DNA of 64,000 bases from Clostridiales bacterium (GCA_902362775.1 CABIXV010000001.1:296768-360767), one strand, 5' to 3'; numbered from the stretch's first letter, positions 16,845 through 25,682 are shown. Notes: generated by a model from the letters alone, not told the origin. Program-made: numbers and translations.

Positions 16845-17538
16845 ACCATTAATTTTAGTAGTTGAGGACGATGTGGCAGTCCGAAACTTGATTACCACAA
16901 CGCTGCGGGCCCATGATTATCGTTTCCTGACCGCGGCGAACGGAGAATCCGCAGTCTTGGAGGCCAGTTCCCATAACCCGGAGATTGTCCTGCTGGACTT
17001 GGGGCTGCCGGATATGGACGGCGTCGAAGTGATCCGCCGCATCCGCTCTTGGTCGAATCTGCCCATTATTGTCCTCAGTGCCCGAAGTGAAGATACAGAC
17101 AAAATCGGCGCACTGGACGCCGGCGCGGACGATTATTTGACCAAACCGTTCTCCGTTGAGGAGCTGCTGGCCCGTCTGCGTGTGACTCAGCGGCGCTTGG
17201 CCACTTTGCAGACCGGCATGCTGACTTCTGGCGCTGTTTTCACCAATGGGAAGTTGAAGGTGGACTATGCTGCCGGCTGTGCCTTTCTGGATGGCCAGGA
17301 ACTGCACTTGACGCCCAGTGAGTACAAGCTGTTATGCCTGCTTTGCAAAAATCTGGGCAAGGTGCTGACTCACACCTTTATTACCCAACAGATTTGGGGA
17401 CGAAGCTGGGAAAATGATGTGGCTTCTCTGCGCGTATTTATGGCGACTTTGCGCAAGAAGTTAGAAAAAGAACCGGGCTCTCCTCAATATATCCAAACTC
17501 ACATTGGGGTAGGGTACCGTATGCTGAAAGTAGAATAG
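16837..17538 (+). CDS. kdpE: KDP operon response regulator
   Basis: 233-residue OmpR/PhoB-family regulator. The receiver domain has the acidic pair VVEDD, the phosphoacceptor Asp in LLDLGLPDMDG, and the conserved Lys in DDYLTKPF; the C-terminal winged helix has LHLTPSEYKLLCLL and the terminal IQTHIGVGYRM. It overlaps kdpD by 8 bases, so the two are translated together. Expected targets are the kdp genes and perhaps ktrAB; the CTTAAT boxes described are candidate sites. A strong terminator follows at 17664. Confidence 0.96.
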   Translation: MNKPLILVVEDDVAVRNLITTTLRAHDYRFLTAANGESAVLEASSHNPEIVLLDLGLPDMDGVEVIRRIRSWSNLPIIVLSARSEDTDKIGALDAGADDYLTKPFSVEELLARLRVTQRRLATLQTGMLTSGAVFTNGKLKVDYAAGCAFLDGQELHLTPSEYKLLCLLCKNLGKVLTHTFITQQIWGRSWENDVASLRVFMATLRKKLEKEPGSPQYIQTHIGVGYRMLKVE

Positions 17539-17663
17539 TTTTGAGCGGAAGCAAGAACGACTGTACAGCAAAGTGTTTTATACTTTTCATTCCTCGCGGC
17601 CTTCATGTTTACTATCCAGAAACAGACGTAAAGATGCAGAAAAGTTTACTTTATAGGTAAACG

Positions 17664-17700
17664 AAGCGCATTGTATGCCTTGCATACAATGCGCTTTTTT
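17664..17700 (+). terminator. Terminator after kdpE
   Basis: A perfect 15-bp stem (17664-17678 with 17682-17696), CTT loop and T-run end the kdpD-kdpE unit. The flanking 17539-17848 stretch holds no gene, only this and the next terminator. Confidence 0.9.
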
Positions 17701-17807
17701 GAGTCAATCCGCCGATATAAATATTTACTTTTCACAGGTTCCTAAACAGTTCGAGTTTCACACAGGATGTTGGCGGTTCTTCCACTTAGGCAGTATGTAC
17801 TGGACAT

Positions 17808-17848
17808 AAAAAGTCCCAGCCGCTCTAAAAGGCCGGCCGGGACTTTTT
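17808..17848 (-). terminator. Terminator of the 17849-18619 gene, bidirectional
   Basis: AAAAAGTCCC (17808-17817) pairs with GGGACTTTTT (17839-17848) and an inner GCCG/CGGC pair extends the stem. T-runs lie on both sides, so it can act in either direction; it abuts the stop codon of the minus-strand gene. Confidence 0.8.
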
Positions 17849-18619
17849 TCACATCAGCTTGACTGTGTAGTAGACCAGCAGGGCAAACAGCCAAGCTACC
17901 ATCAGAAAGATCAGGTAGTAGGCCACGAAGGAACCCAGCGCCATAGCTGCCGCCAGTGCCAGCAGACTGGCCAGGCAACTGACCAGCACCACAGGGTAAG
18001 AGGCGTTCTTGCTCAGGAACTGGAGCTCCCGCTCGCCATATTTGACCGTGCCTCCGCTCTTTTTCAGCCACAGCGCGGCTGCGGTCACTGCCAGGATACC
18101 CACAAAGACCAGGCCCGATTCCAGTGTCAATGCGCCTCCAAAGCGGACACACCACAGCCCCAGGATGGACAGCCCCACCGCCACGGCGGAGAGGAAAAAC
18201 TCCTTCTGGTAGAGGTAGTACACTAGAGCCAGGCCGGCCCAAGCAGGAACCAGCAGGAACAGCATCCGCACCCCTGTTCCCTTGAATGCCAGAGTCACAT
18301 GGGCACAGATGGCCAGAGCGCCAAAAGCAGCGGTCAGCACCACCGGAAGCACCAGTTTTTCACCTTTCCGGAAGCGCAGCACAGACCAGACCAGGCACAG
18401 TATGGCAGCCACAGCCCCGCCAATCCGCACCACCTTCAGCAGCGTATGGAGGGTAGTAGCCAGGTTCACGGAGGCCTCATCCACACGGAAGTTGATATAA
18501 TATCGGTTGATGAGCAGCAGCAGGAACTCCAGGATGATGGCCGCTCCGACCCACAGCAGTCCCCGATTTAGGGCCATATCCTCCTGGTGACGGCGTGCTT
18601 CTCTCTGCTTTTTATCCAT
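17849..18619 (-). CDS. Uncharacterised polytopic membrane protein
   Basis: 256 residues. A charged N-terminal part (MDKKQREARRHQEDMALNRG) is followed by about seven hydrophobic helices with short loops, ending in a helix and VYYTVKLM. There is no motif of a known transporter or enzyme, and I cannot name the family. The ATG is preceded by AAGGAGATTG. It appears to be a single-gene unit closed by the terminator at 17808. It lies downstream of lysC but a terminator at 18766 separates them. Confidence 0.8.
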   Translation of the reverse strand: MDKKQREARRHQEDMALNRGLLWVGAAIILEFLLLLINRYYINFRVDEASVNLATTLHTLLKVVRIGGAVAAILCLVWSVLRFRKGEKLVLPVVLTAAFGALAICAHVTLAFKGTGVRMLFLLVPAWAGLALVYYLYQKEFFLSAVAVGLSILGLWCVRFGGALTLESGLVFVGILAVTAAALWLKKSGGTVKYGERELQFLSKNASYPVVLVSCLASLLALAAAMALGSFVAYYLIFLMVAWLFALLVYYTVKLM

Positions 18620-18765
18620 TTACGTTCAATCTCCTTGCAACCGGGCACAGCATCCCGGAACAGTCTGACAAATTGTCTATGGTCCAGACAGATTATTATT
18701 GTACCAGATACGCTGTTTTTTTGCAACAGAAAAAAAGGAAAAAGAATCCTTAAGAATCTTTTACG

Positions 18766-18795
18766 AAAAATCAGGACACGGTTTCCCGTGCCCTG
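18766..18795 (-). terminator. Terminator of lysC
   Basis: On the minus strand a 10-bp stem (18786-18795 with 18772-18781, one G-U pair) with GAAA loop is followed by ATTTTT. It lies 20 bases after the lysC stop. Confidence 0.85.
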
Positions 18796-18815
18796 ACGTG
18801 AGGTGGCAGATGTGA

Positions 18816-20042
18816 TCAACCGTTGCTGCCAAATTCGCTGAAGAATCGGTCATGGACCGCCTGGACAGCACGCTCGGCGTCCCGCTCGTCCACCAGGACA
18901 GACACCTTGATCTCGCTGGTAGAAATCATGTTGATATTGATACCGGCGGAAAACAGGGCCTCAAACATCTTGCAGGCCACACCGGCGTTATTCGCCATAC
19001 CCGCACCCACGACGGAGATCTTGGCGATCTGGTCATTGAGCTCCACCGACTTGCAGCCGATGACCTCCTTATTTTCCTCCATAACCTCACGGGCCCGCTG
19101 GCTGTCACCCCGTGCTACCGTGAAGCTGATATCCTTGCTGCCGTCACGGCCGATAGACTGGAGAATGATGTCCACGTTGATATTCTCCTTGGCCAGCAGA
19201 GAAAAAATCTTAAAGGCGATGCCCGGCTGATCCGCCAGGCCCACCAGAGCGATCCGGGCTACATTCTTATCCTTGGCTACACCGCTAACATGGGTCTTTT
19301 CCATGGTTTTGACAACCTCCTTGACTTTTGTACCGGGATTTCCGCTGAAACTGGACAGCACTTCCAGATTGACGTTATACCGCTTGGCCATCTCCACCGA
19401 GCGGTTGTGGAGGACCTGGGCGCCCAAGCTGGCCAGCTCCAGCATCTCGTCAAAGGTAATCTCCTCCAGCTTTTTTGCCCCTGTAACACTGCGGGGATCG
19501 GCAGTATATACACCATCCACATCGGTGTAGATCTGGCACAGGTCCGCGTGGAGCGCGGCGGCCAGCGCCACCGCCGAGGTGTCAGAACCGCCCCGGCCCA
19601 GAGTGGTAATGTCGTCATACTTGTTAATGCCCTGGAAACCGGCGACCAGCACAATCTTTCTCTTATCCAGTTCTTTCTGGATGCGCTCGGTGCGCACCCG
19701 CTTGATCCGGGCGTTACTGTAAGACGAATCTGTGAGCATCCCTGCCTGCCAGCCCGTGAGAGAGATGGCCTGATAACCCATACTCTCAATGCACATGGCG
19801 CACAGGGAAATGGAGATCTGCTCTCCGGTGGACAGGAGCATATCCATCTCCCGCTTGGAAGCGTGGGGATTGAGCTCCTTTGCTTTTTCAATCAGGTCGT
19901 CGGTAGTGTCCCCCTGGGCGGACAGGACCACCACAACATCGTTGCCCTGCTTATAGGTATCGGTGATGATACGGGCCACATTTCGGAGCTTATTAGCGTC
20001 AGCCACAGAGCTGCCGCCAAATTTCTGTACAATGAGTGACAT
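18816..20042 (-). CDS. lysC: Aspartokinase
   Basis: 408 residues; phosphorylates aspartate, the first step to lysine, threonine and methionine. The N-terminal kinase domain opens with LIVQKFGGSSVAD and contains GRGGSDTSAVALAAAL and QIYTDVDGVYTADPR; two C-terminal ACT domains follow (about residues 265-400, for example VGLADQPGIAFKIF and GAGMANNAGVACKMFEAL) for feedback control. I chose the ATG at 20040-20042 because AGGGGGA precedes it. It follows hom by 123 bases on the same strand. No lysine riboswitch is visible upstream. Confidence 0.97.
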   Translation of the reverse strand: MSLIVQKFGGSSVADANKLRNVARIITDTYKQGNDVVVVLSAQGDTTDDLIEKAKELNPHASKREMDMLLSTGEQISISLCAMCIESMGYQAISLTGWQAGMLTDSSYSNARIKRVRTERIQKELDKRKIVLVAGFQGINKYDDITTLGRGGSDTSAVALAAALHADLCQIYTDVDGVYTADPRSVTGAKKLEEITFDEMLELASLGAQVLHNRSVEMAKRYNVNLEVLSSFSGNPGTKVKEVVKTMEKTHVSGVAKDKNVARIALVGLADQPGIAFKIFSLLAKENINVDIILQSIGRDGSKDISFTVARGDSQRAREVMEENKEVIGCKSVELNDQIAKISVVGAGMANNAGVACKMFEALFSAGININMISTSEIKVSVLVDERDAERAVQAVHDRFFSEFGSNG

Positions 20043-20165
20043 TATGTGATTCCCCCTAAAGGTCAAGTGGTGATTTTATGATGAGGGCGGCTGACCGTCC
20101 CTCAAAAGCGGTGAAGGTGGCCGTCGGTTACCTTTGCAGCCAAAGCCTCCCCGCCATTCTATGCG

Positions 20166-21377
20166 TCAGTCCAGCACCCGGAACAGGGAGGCCACCTCCA
20201 TCCCTCTCAGTTTGTCCAGCACCAACGGCCGGGGCATGGGAGCGGTAAGGAAGGCCACCTCAGAAGTAGGCGCGCCACTGCGGGCCAAAGGCTGTATCTC
20301 CCCACAGGCGAGTCTGGCCTGGTCCATGGTACCCTGGGCCCGGACGTACCATTTGGAGGTCAGGCCGTCGTCGGACACCACCAGGTCCGGAGACCCGGAG
20401 GCCCAGCCGTTATGCCGGTCCCGCTTCAGGTCCTTGGCAATATCAATGACATCGGCCACCACAGCGGAAGCAGTGGGCAGCTTACCCGCTCCCCGGCCAT
20501 AGAACATCACATCACCGATGGCGTTGCCGGTGACGGCGATGGCGTTGAACACGTCCTCCACCCCGGCCAGAGGGGCTGTGTCCGCCACCAGATGGGGGGC
20601 CACAAAGGCACACACCTTACCCTCAGGCTGGCGGATCGCCCTGCCCAGCAGCTTGATCTTATAGCCTTTGGAGTCGGCATAGGCCGCATCCCCTAGGGTG
20701 ACGTGCCGTATCCCTTCCGTTGGCACCTGGTCTGGATACACGTGGTGTCCAAAGGCCAGCGCGGCCAGAATACAAATTTTCCGGCAGGTGTCATGCCCAT
20801 CCACGTCGGCGGTGGGGTCCTTTTCGGCGTATCCTTTGTCCTGTGCCTCCTTCAGCGCCTGCTCAAAGGTGAGGCCCGCCTGTATCATTCGGGTCAGGAT
20901 ATAGTTCGTGGTGCCATTGAGGATGCCGACGACCTGGGTCAGCTCGTTGGCCGCCAGACAGGAAGTCAGGGGGCGGAGGATGGGGATACCGCCCCCTACG
21001 CTGGCCTCAAAGAGATAGCTCACTCCGTGCTCCTTGGCCAGCTGGAGCAGCTCATAGCCGTGGGTGGCCACCAGCTCCTTATTGGCGGTGACAACGCTCT
21101 TTCCCGCCTTTAAGGCCCGGGTGGTATAGTCCAGGGCCGCTCCGGTCCCCCCAATGGTTTCCACCACAATATCCACCTGGGGGTCCTGCTCGATGATTGA
21201 GAAGTCCTTGACGAATAAATCTTGATAGGGCCCGTCAAAGACCTCTCTGGCTCTCATAATATATTTCAGCCGGACCAGGTCGTCCACCCGGCTGTCGATC
21301 AAGCCGCCGTTTCTGGTCAGCACCTCGGCCACACCGGAGCCTACTGTACCAAAGCCCAGAAGTGCTACATTAACCAT
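20166..21377 (-). CDS. hom: Homoserine dehydrogenase
   Basis: 403 residues; reduces aspartate semialdehyde to homoserine. An NAD(P)-binding N-terminus has GFGTVGSGVAEVL, and the catalytic region contains SVGGGIPILRPL, GILNGTTNYILTRM, and DPTADVDGHDTCRKICILA (bearing the catalytic Lys/Asp residues). A C-terminal ACT domain begins near residue 320 (KWYVRAQGTMDQARLA). It sits between the ACT-domain gene and lysC on one strand and forms an aspartate-pathway operon with them. Confidence 0.97.
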   Translation of the reverse strand: MVNVALLGFGTVGSGVAEVLTRNGGLIDSRVDDLVRLKYIMRAREVFDGPYQDLFVKDFSIIEQDPQVDIVVETIGGTGAALDYTTRALKAGKSVVTANKELVATHGYELLQLAKEHGVSYLFEASVGGGIPILRPLTSCLAANELTQVVGILNGTTNYILTRMIQAGLTFEQALKEAQDKGYAEKDPTADVDGHDTCRKICILAALAFGHHVYPDQVPTEGIRHVTLGDAAYADSKGYKIKLLGRAIRQPEGKVCAFVAPHLVADTAPLAGVEDVFNAIAVTGNAIGDVMFYGRGAGKLPTASAVVADVIDIAKDLKRDRHNGWASGSPDLVVSDDGLTSKWYVRAQGTMDQARLACGEIQPLARSGAPTSEVAFLTAPMPRPLVLDKLRGMEVASLFRVLD

Positions 21378-21411
21378 AGTAATCCCACCTTGTTTGATTT
21401 GTTCCCAAAAG

Positions 21412-21852
21412 TCAGCCTGCCAGTATCTCGCATCGGATGACCCCCTCGCCGGCCGACAGGCTGTTCAGCACGTCCTCCAGTGAGTCCTGGAGCGCGGAGG
21501 TCTCCGCGGTAATGGTGACCACAGCGCAGCCATTGACTGGGATGTTTTGATTGATAGTCAGGATGTTTACCCTGGTCCCCGCCAGCACGTTGAGGGCCCC
21601 TGACAGAATACCCGGTTCGTCCTTCAGCAGAATCTGGAAGGTGACGATGCGCCCATGGAGCATATCGTGGAAGGGCCGAACCGCATCCTTATATTTGTAG
21701 AAGGCGCTGCGGCTGATGCCCACGGTCCGGGCCGCACCATTGACGGTGCTCTCCTCCCCTGTTTCCAGCAGCCGCTTGGCCTCTGCCACTTTTCGGAATA
21801 TCTCCGGCATGGAGTCCGCCTCTACAATAAAATATTTTGCTGGTCCACTCAT
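21412..21852 (-). CDS. UPF0735 ACT domain protein (PheB-like)
   Basis: 146 residues, the usual length of this family. The N-terminal half has a helix-turn-helix-like segment (TVNGAARTVGISRSAFYKYK, about residues 37-56) and the C-terminal half is an ACT domain (VTFQILLKDEPGILSGALNV, about 70-140). Relatives lie next to hom or pheA and are thought to sense an amino acid, but the function is not proven. I chose the ATG at 21850-21852 after GAGGTG. It leads the hom-lysC operon, and a sigma-A promoter at 21908-21936 precedes it. Confidence 0.9.
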   Translation of the reverse strand: MSGPAKYFIVEADSMPEIFRKVAEAKRLLETGEESTVNGAARTVGISRSAFYKYKDAVRPFHDMLHGRIVTFQILLKDEPGILSGALNVLAGTRVNILTINQNIPVNGCAVVTITAETSALQDSLEDVLNSLSAGEGVIRCEILAG

Positions 21853-21907
21853 GTCCACACCTCTGTCTGTCCATCTGATACGGTCATCTGTTTCTGTGAT
21901 GTGGTCT

Positions 21908-21936
21908 ATTGTAACACACTCAGAGGCAGGATGCAA
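21908..21936 (-). promoter_or_regulatory. Sigma-A promoter of the ACT-hom-lysC operon
   Basis: On the minus strand TTGCAT (21931-21936) and TACAAT (21908-21913) are separated by 17 bases, about 56 bases before the start of the ACT-domain gene. Confidence 0.6.
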
Positions 21937-22019
21937 CGAAAAACCCTATGGGGAAACGCTAAAATTCCCTCGACTATTCTCGGCCATCTCCGTCATTTTT
22001 GACAGAGTCCAGACAGACA

Positions 22020-22049
22020 GACGCCGCGGAGTGTCTCTCCGCGGCGTCT
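22020..22049. other. GC-rich hairpin after the PBP gene
   Basis: A nearly perfect 12-bp stem (GACGCCGCGGAG and its complement) lies 14 bases after the PBP stop. No T-run follows it on the minus strand, so it is at best a weak terminator. Confidence 0.4.
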
Positions 22050-22062
22050 GAGCCGTTCCGAT

Positions 22063-24723
22063 TCATGGCCACTGGTCTTGGGGGATATCCTGGGAGGGCG
22101 GAGGACTGTCGGAACCCGATCCGCTCCCTGATCCACTGGGGTCAGTCTGGCTCCCAGACCCCGGATCATTGGGGTCCACCGGCTGGCTTGGGTCCCATGG
22201 AAAGTTGGGATCACTGGGATCAGGCTGCACCACCGGGGCCTCGGTGTGGACAGTACAGGTCCCCTGGGCCTCCACCACGTCGAAGCGGTACATCTCATCC
22301 TGGGCTACGGCGGAGCCCACCTTCTCACGCTCGTAGTTGGGGTAGCAGACCTCCCGCAGGCTCTCCTCGGGGCAGTAGGGACCAGCGATGTGGTACAGGC
22401 CGGTCTCCGTGCCATCCTCGTTGAGGATTGGGCTGTCCACACACACCTTGACCACGCTCTCAGCGGTGTGGACGGTACACGTCCGGCCATCGGGATAATC
22501 TTCCGGGAAAATATAATCGGTAGCCACCCGGCTGCCCCTTGGGTCCAGGGCGCAGTATTCACCCGCCAGCAGTCCGCTGTCCAGGCAGTAAGTGACCTGC
22601 TTCAGCCCGGAAACCTCAGGGAACTTCTTGTTCTCCAGCCCCTCGTGGACCTGGCTCATCACCTTTTTCCACAGCACGGCCGCCGGGTTGGCGCTTCCGG
22701 TCTTCATCTTCTCATTCTGCTCATAGCCGGTCCAGACGGCGGCAGTATAGTAGGGGGTATAGCCCACGAACCACCGGTCAAAGTTGTCGGAGGTGGTACC
22801 GGTCTTGCCAGCCGCCCGCATTCCGGACAAAGCCGCCTCATAGCCCGTATGGCCGTCGCCGCTGACCCCACTTCCGCTGATGACCCGCTGGAGCATGGTG
22901 TTCATATAATAGGCGGTGCTCTCCTTCAGCACCTGCTCCTTCTCTGGCTCATTCTCCAGCAGGACCACTTCCTCCCCGTCCACCAGCTGGGTCACCCGGG
23001 TATAGGTCCTGGAATAGGTGTAAACCCCGGCGCTGGGGAAAGTGGCGTAAGCCTGGGCCATTGTTCGGCTGGACACGCCGGCGGTCAGGCCGCCCATGGC
23101 CATGGGGGAGATATCGATATCACTCATGATCTGGTCCCCAGACTGGACCGCATCCACCAGATCCAGTTTGAACTTGTCCTTGCCAAAGGAAAAGCTCTCC
23201 TGAGGGGTAACATAGTCGGCCACCACCCGGACCGCGATAGTGTTGGCTGACCGCATCAGGCCGTCCTTCAGGGTGGTCAGGCCCCGGTAGCGGTTCCCGC
23301 CGGAGTTCAGGGGCCAGGCGGAGCCTGTTCTTGTATCATAGGGATAGTCGTCCAGCACGGAGATGGGGGATAACAGCCCCTTCTCCAGCGCAGGGGCGTA
23401 GACCGTCAGAGGCTTGATGGAGGAGCCGGGCTGCCGCTTGGCGGCGTTGGCGTAGTTCATGCCCCGGTTCTCTGTCTTCTCTCCAAAGCGGCCCACGATA
23501 GCCGCCACGTCCCCGGTCTCATTGTCGATGATGGTGATGGAGGACTGCATCTGCTGGCCGCTCTTAGAGGTATAATTCAGATTGGCCCGGTCCTCGTACA
23601 CCGCCTCAGCAATGGCCTGAATCTCAGGGTCCATACAGGTGTAGATCCGCAGACCGCCGCGGGCCATGATCTGATCCAGCCGGGAGTCAGAAAAGCCATA
23701 TTTTTCCTTCAGGTCCGCCCGAACATCGGAGATGACTGTCTCCTCGTACCAGTTGTAGATCTCGGTCTCCGCCTCCTCGCCCTCGGCCCGGACAAAGACC
23801 AGCTCCTGGGCCACGGCCTCGTCGTGCTCCTCCTGGGAGATCATGCCCTGCTTGAGCATCTCTCCCAAGATGACCTCCTGGCGGTACTTGTTCCACTGCC
23901 GGGCATCCCACACCTCACCGGTGCTGGTTTTAGACTTGGCGAAGGAATAGGGGCCGTACTTAGAGGGGTTGTTGGTGATGCCCACCAGGCTGGCGCACTC
24001 AGCCAGTGTCAGCTCGCTCACCGGCTTGCCAAAGTACTTCAGCGAGGCGGAGCCTACCCCCTCACAGCCTGCCCCCAGGGGGATGATATTCAAATACATC
24101 TCCAGGGTGTCATCCTTGCTGTTGTTCTGGGTAAAGCGGATGGCGCGAAATATCTCGGTGACCTTCCGCTTCACCGTGGTCTCGTTATAGTCTGTCATGT
24201 TTTTGATGAGTTGCTGGGTGATGGTAGAGCCGCCGGAGATGTCGTTGCCCAGGAACATATCCAGAACAGCTTTGGCCGTCCGCTTCCAGTCCACCCCCGG
24301 GTGGGTGTAAAACCGCTGATCCTCAATGGCTACAGCGGCCTGGGGCAGATATTTCGGCATCTCCTCCAGATCCACCCAAACGGAGCTGGTACTGCTGAGC
24401 AGGGTGGTCATCTCCACATACCGGCCCGTCTCTTTGTCCTGGTAGTACATGACGCTATTCTCACCCAGTTGGAAGTCGTCCATGCTCACCTCTACCTCGG
24501 GTAGAATGACCGTCTGGACATAGTAGGCACCAAAGCAGCACAGCACAGCGCCAGTGCACAGGCCTACCAGAAACAGGGTGCCCAGCACCTTTAGGATGGT
24601 GTTGCCCGTGCTCCCTCGCTTCTTTCTGGGCCGTCGGCGGGGATGCTGGTCGGCTGTCCGGCGCTGGCGGGAGGGGTATTCACTGTTTTCGTATAGAGAG
24701 TTATTGTTGTTTTGATCAGACAC
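22063..24723 (-). CDS. Class A penicillin-binding protein (PBP1A)
   Basis: 886 residues; a bifunctional peptidoglycan synthase. A basic cytoplasmic N-terminus and one membrane helix (about residues 45-70) lead to a glycosyltransferase domain with EDQRFYTHPGVDWKR (catalytic Glu) and GGSTITQQLIKN. The transpeptidase domain shows SxxK as GSSIKPL, SxN as SANTIAVR and KTG as AAGKTGTTSD. The C-terminus is a Pro/Ser/Gly/Asp-rich tail. I start at GTG 24721-24723 (VSDQNNNN) because GGAGGTAGCAAC stands directly before it; the upstream ATG frame has no ribosome site. Single-gene unit with its own promoter at 24837-24864. Confidence 0.95.
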   Translation of the reverse strand: MSDQNNNNSLYENSEYPSRQRRTADQHPRRRPRKKRGSTGNTILKVLGTLFLVGLCTGAVLCCFGAYYVQTVILPEVEVSMDDFQLGENSVMYYQDKETGRYVEMTTLLSSTSSVWVDLEEMPKYLPQAAVAIEDQRFYTHPGVDWKRTAKAVLDMFLGNDISGGSTITQQLIKNMTDYNETTVKRKVTEIFRAIRFTQNNSKDDTLEMYLNIIPLGAGCEGVGSASLKYFGKPVSELTLAECASLVGITNNPSKYGPYSFAKSKTSTGEVWDARQWNKYRQEVILGEMLKQGMISQEEHDEAVAQELVFVRAEGEEAETEIYNWYEETVISDVRADLKEKYGFSDSRLDQIMARGGLRIYTCMDPEIQAIAEAVYEDRANLNYTSKSGQQMQSSITIIDNETGDVAAIVGRFGEKTENRGMNYANAAKRQPGSSIKPLTVYAPALEKGLLSPISVLDDYPYDTRTGSAWPLNSGGNRYRGLTTLKDGLMRSANTIAVRVVADYVTPQESFSFGKDKFKLDLVDAVQSGDQIMSDIDISPMAMGGLTAGVSSRTMAQAYATFPSAGVYTYSRTYTRVTQLVDGEEVVLLENEPEKEQVLKESTAYYMNTMLQRVISGSGVSGDGHTGYEAALSGMRAAGKTGTTSDNFDRWFVGYTPYYTAAVWTGYEQNEKMKTGSANPAAVLWKKVMSQVHEGLENKKFPEVSGLKQVTYCLDSGLLAGEYCALDPRGSRVATDYIFPEDYPDGRTCTVHTAESVVKVCVDSPILNEDGTETGLYHIAGPYCPEESLREVCYPNYEREKVGSAVAQDEMYRFDVVEAQGTCTVHTEAPVVQPDPSDPNFPWDPSQPVDPNDPGSGSQTDPSGSGSGSGSDSPPPSQDIPQDQWP

Positions 24724-24836
24724 GTTGCTACCTCCAACCGGGGCGGGCTGTCCCCCGCGCTCCGATGGTCTTGGTGGATAACTACTGCTCAACACCGCGC
24801 TTCCCCAAAGGGCAAAAACGGCATGATACAGATACC

Positions 24837-24864
24837 ATTATAGCATATTCTTTCCATTTGTCCA
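24837..24864 (-). promoter_or_regulatory. Sigma-A promoter of the PBP1A gene
   Basis: On the minus strand TGGACA (24859-24864) and TATAAT (24837-24842) are spaced by 16 bases, about 114 bases before the GTG start. Confidence 0.6.
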
Positions 24865-24974
24865 CCCATAATCCCGGATAAGCCCTTTCCGGAGCACTCC
24901 CCATGGGACGGGCCGTTCTCGCTGTGTCCCGTCCCCAGCTTTTTACCCAGGCGAAATTTTACATCCTCCAGCCC

Positions 24975-25003
24975 TTGCATTTTTCCTCTCACCGGGTTAA
25001 AAT
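24975..25003 (+). promoter_or_regulatory. Sigma-A promoter of the DUF1292 gene and downstream RNA
   Basis: TTGCAT (24975-24980), 17 bases, TAAAAT (24998-25003), ending 32 bases before the ATG at 25036. No other promoter of equal quality is seen before the RNA at 25358, so both may be transcribed from here. Confidence 0.6.
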
Positions 25004-25035
25004 AGAGAAGAAGAAAGAGCTGGAGGTAGCTTGCT

Positions 25036-25350
25036 ATGAGTGAAGAGTTCGGCCCAGATTTCATCTCCGTCACCGACGAAGAGGGCAACGAGTTCGAACT
25101 GGAATTAGTCGATACCCTGGAACACAATGGTGTCACTTACTATGCCATGTTCCCCGCCGTGGCAGAGGATGAGGAGACCGGAGAGCCAGTTGATGTGGAT
25201 GCCGATGATGAGGAGTACGGGCTGGTCATTATGAAGGCCATCGTGGAAAATGGCGAGGAACTGTTGTCCACCCCAGACTCTGACGAGGAACTGGATATGG
25301 TCTATAACCTGTTTATGGAGCGTTTTTTTGAGGAAGAGGACGAGGAATAA
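25036..25350 (+). CDS. DUF1292 family protein (YrzB-like)
   Basis: 104 residues, very acidic. It begins with PDFISVTDEEGNEFELELVD and holds VTYYAMFPA and YGLVIMKAIVENGEELLSTP, the pattern of the DUF1292 family common in Firmicutes next to ruvX and ireB. Its function is unknown. The ATG follows GGAGGTAGCTTGCT. Here it has no ruvX neighbour and instead stands before a structured non-coding region. Confidence 0.9.
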   Translation: MSEEFGPDFISVTDEEGNEFELELVDTLEHNGVTYYAMFPAVAEDEETGEPVDVDADDEEYGLVIMKAIVENGEELLSTPDSDEELDMVYNLFMERFFEEEDEE

Positions 25351-25357
25351 GCGATCT

Positions 25358-25550
25358 TTCCTGCTCGGTGCGTGATGGGCTCTTTTAAACCCACATTTTT
25401 TAAACGGGACGCCCCCTCACACCGTGGGTCGCAGGCCTCCCGGTCCCCCTTTGAGGTGGATTGGAAGTTGGAAGCGGCAAAGCGGTGTGGAGGCGACCCA
25501 CCTGCCATTCGTGCAGGTTTTAAACGGGCTCACACGGCCAGAGCGGGGTA
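25358..25550 (+). ncRNA. ssrS: Structured RNA, probable 6S RNA
   Basis: There is no convincing ORF between the DUF1292 stop and the terminator at 25570. The ends pair: 25360-25368 with 25538-25547 (one bulged A), continued by GTGA (25372-25375) with TCAC (25530-25533). Inside, an ACCTGC/GCAGGT hairpin (25500-25517) lies on the 3' side of a large open region, and GTGGGTCGC pairs with GCGACCCAC as an upper stem. A long rod about 190 nt in size with a central bubble and a small hairpin on its 3' side is the 6S architecture, which inhibits sigma-A polymerase. The sequence TTTAAACGGG occurs on both sides of the bubble (25399-25408, 25519-25528). The class is inferred from structure, not from a covariance search. 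Confidence 0.6.
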
Positions 25551-25569
25551 TATAGAACGCTTGGAACTG

Positions 25570-25600
25570 GGCCGCGGTCTTATGACCGCGGCCTCTTTTC
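25570..25600 (+). terminator. Terminator after the structured RNA
   Basis: A perfect 10-bp GC-rich stem (25570-25579 with 25584-25593), TTAT loop and TCTTTTC end the transcript. Confidence 0.85.
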
Positions 25601-25653
25601 GTCCTATAAAACGTGAATAAAGTGTAAAACCCTTACTTTTCCCCGTCTGACAC

Positions 25654-25682
25654 TTGAAAGGCAGGCCGCTTTCCTGTATAAT
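25654..25682 (+). promoter_or_regulatory. Sigma-A promoter of the PpiC-type foldase gene
   Basis: TTGAAA (25654-25659), a 17-base spacer and a perfect TATAAT (25677-25682), 87 bases before the start at 25769. Confidence 0.75.

Noticed and set aside
25372-25620. 82-codon plus-strand ORF after the DUF1292 gene
   Set aside because: It overlaps a region with clear RNA pairing and the terminator; no ribosome site; composition is basic and shapeless.
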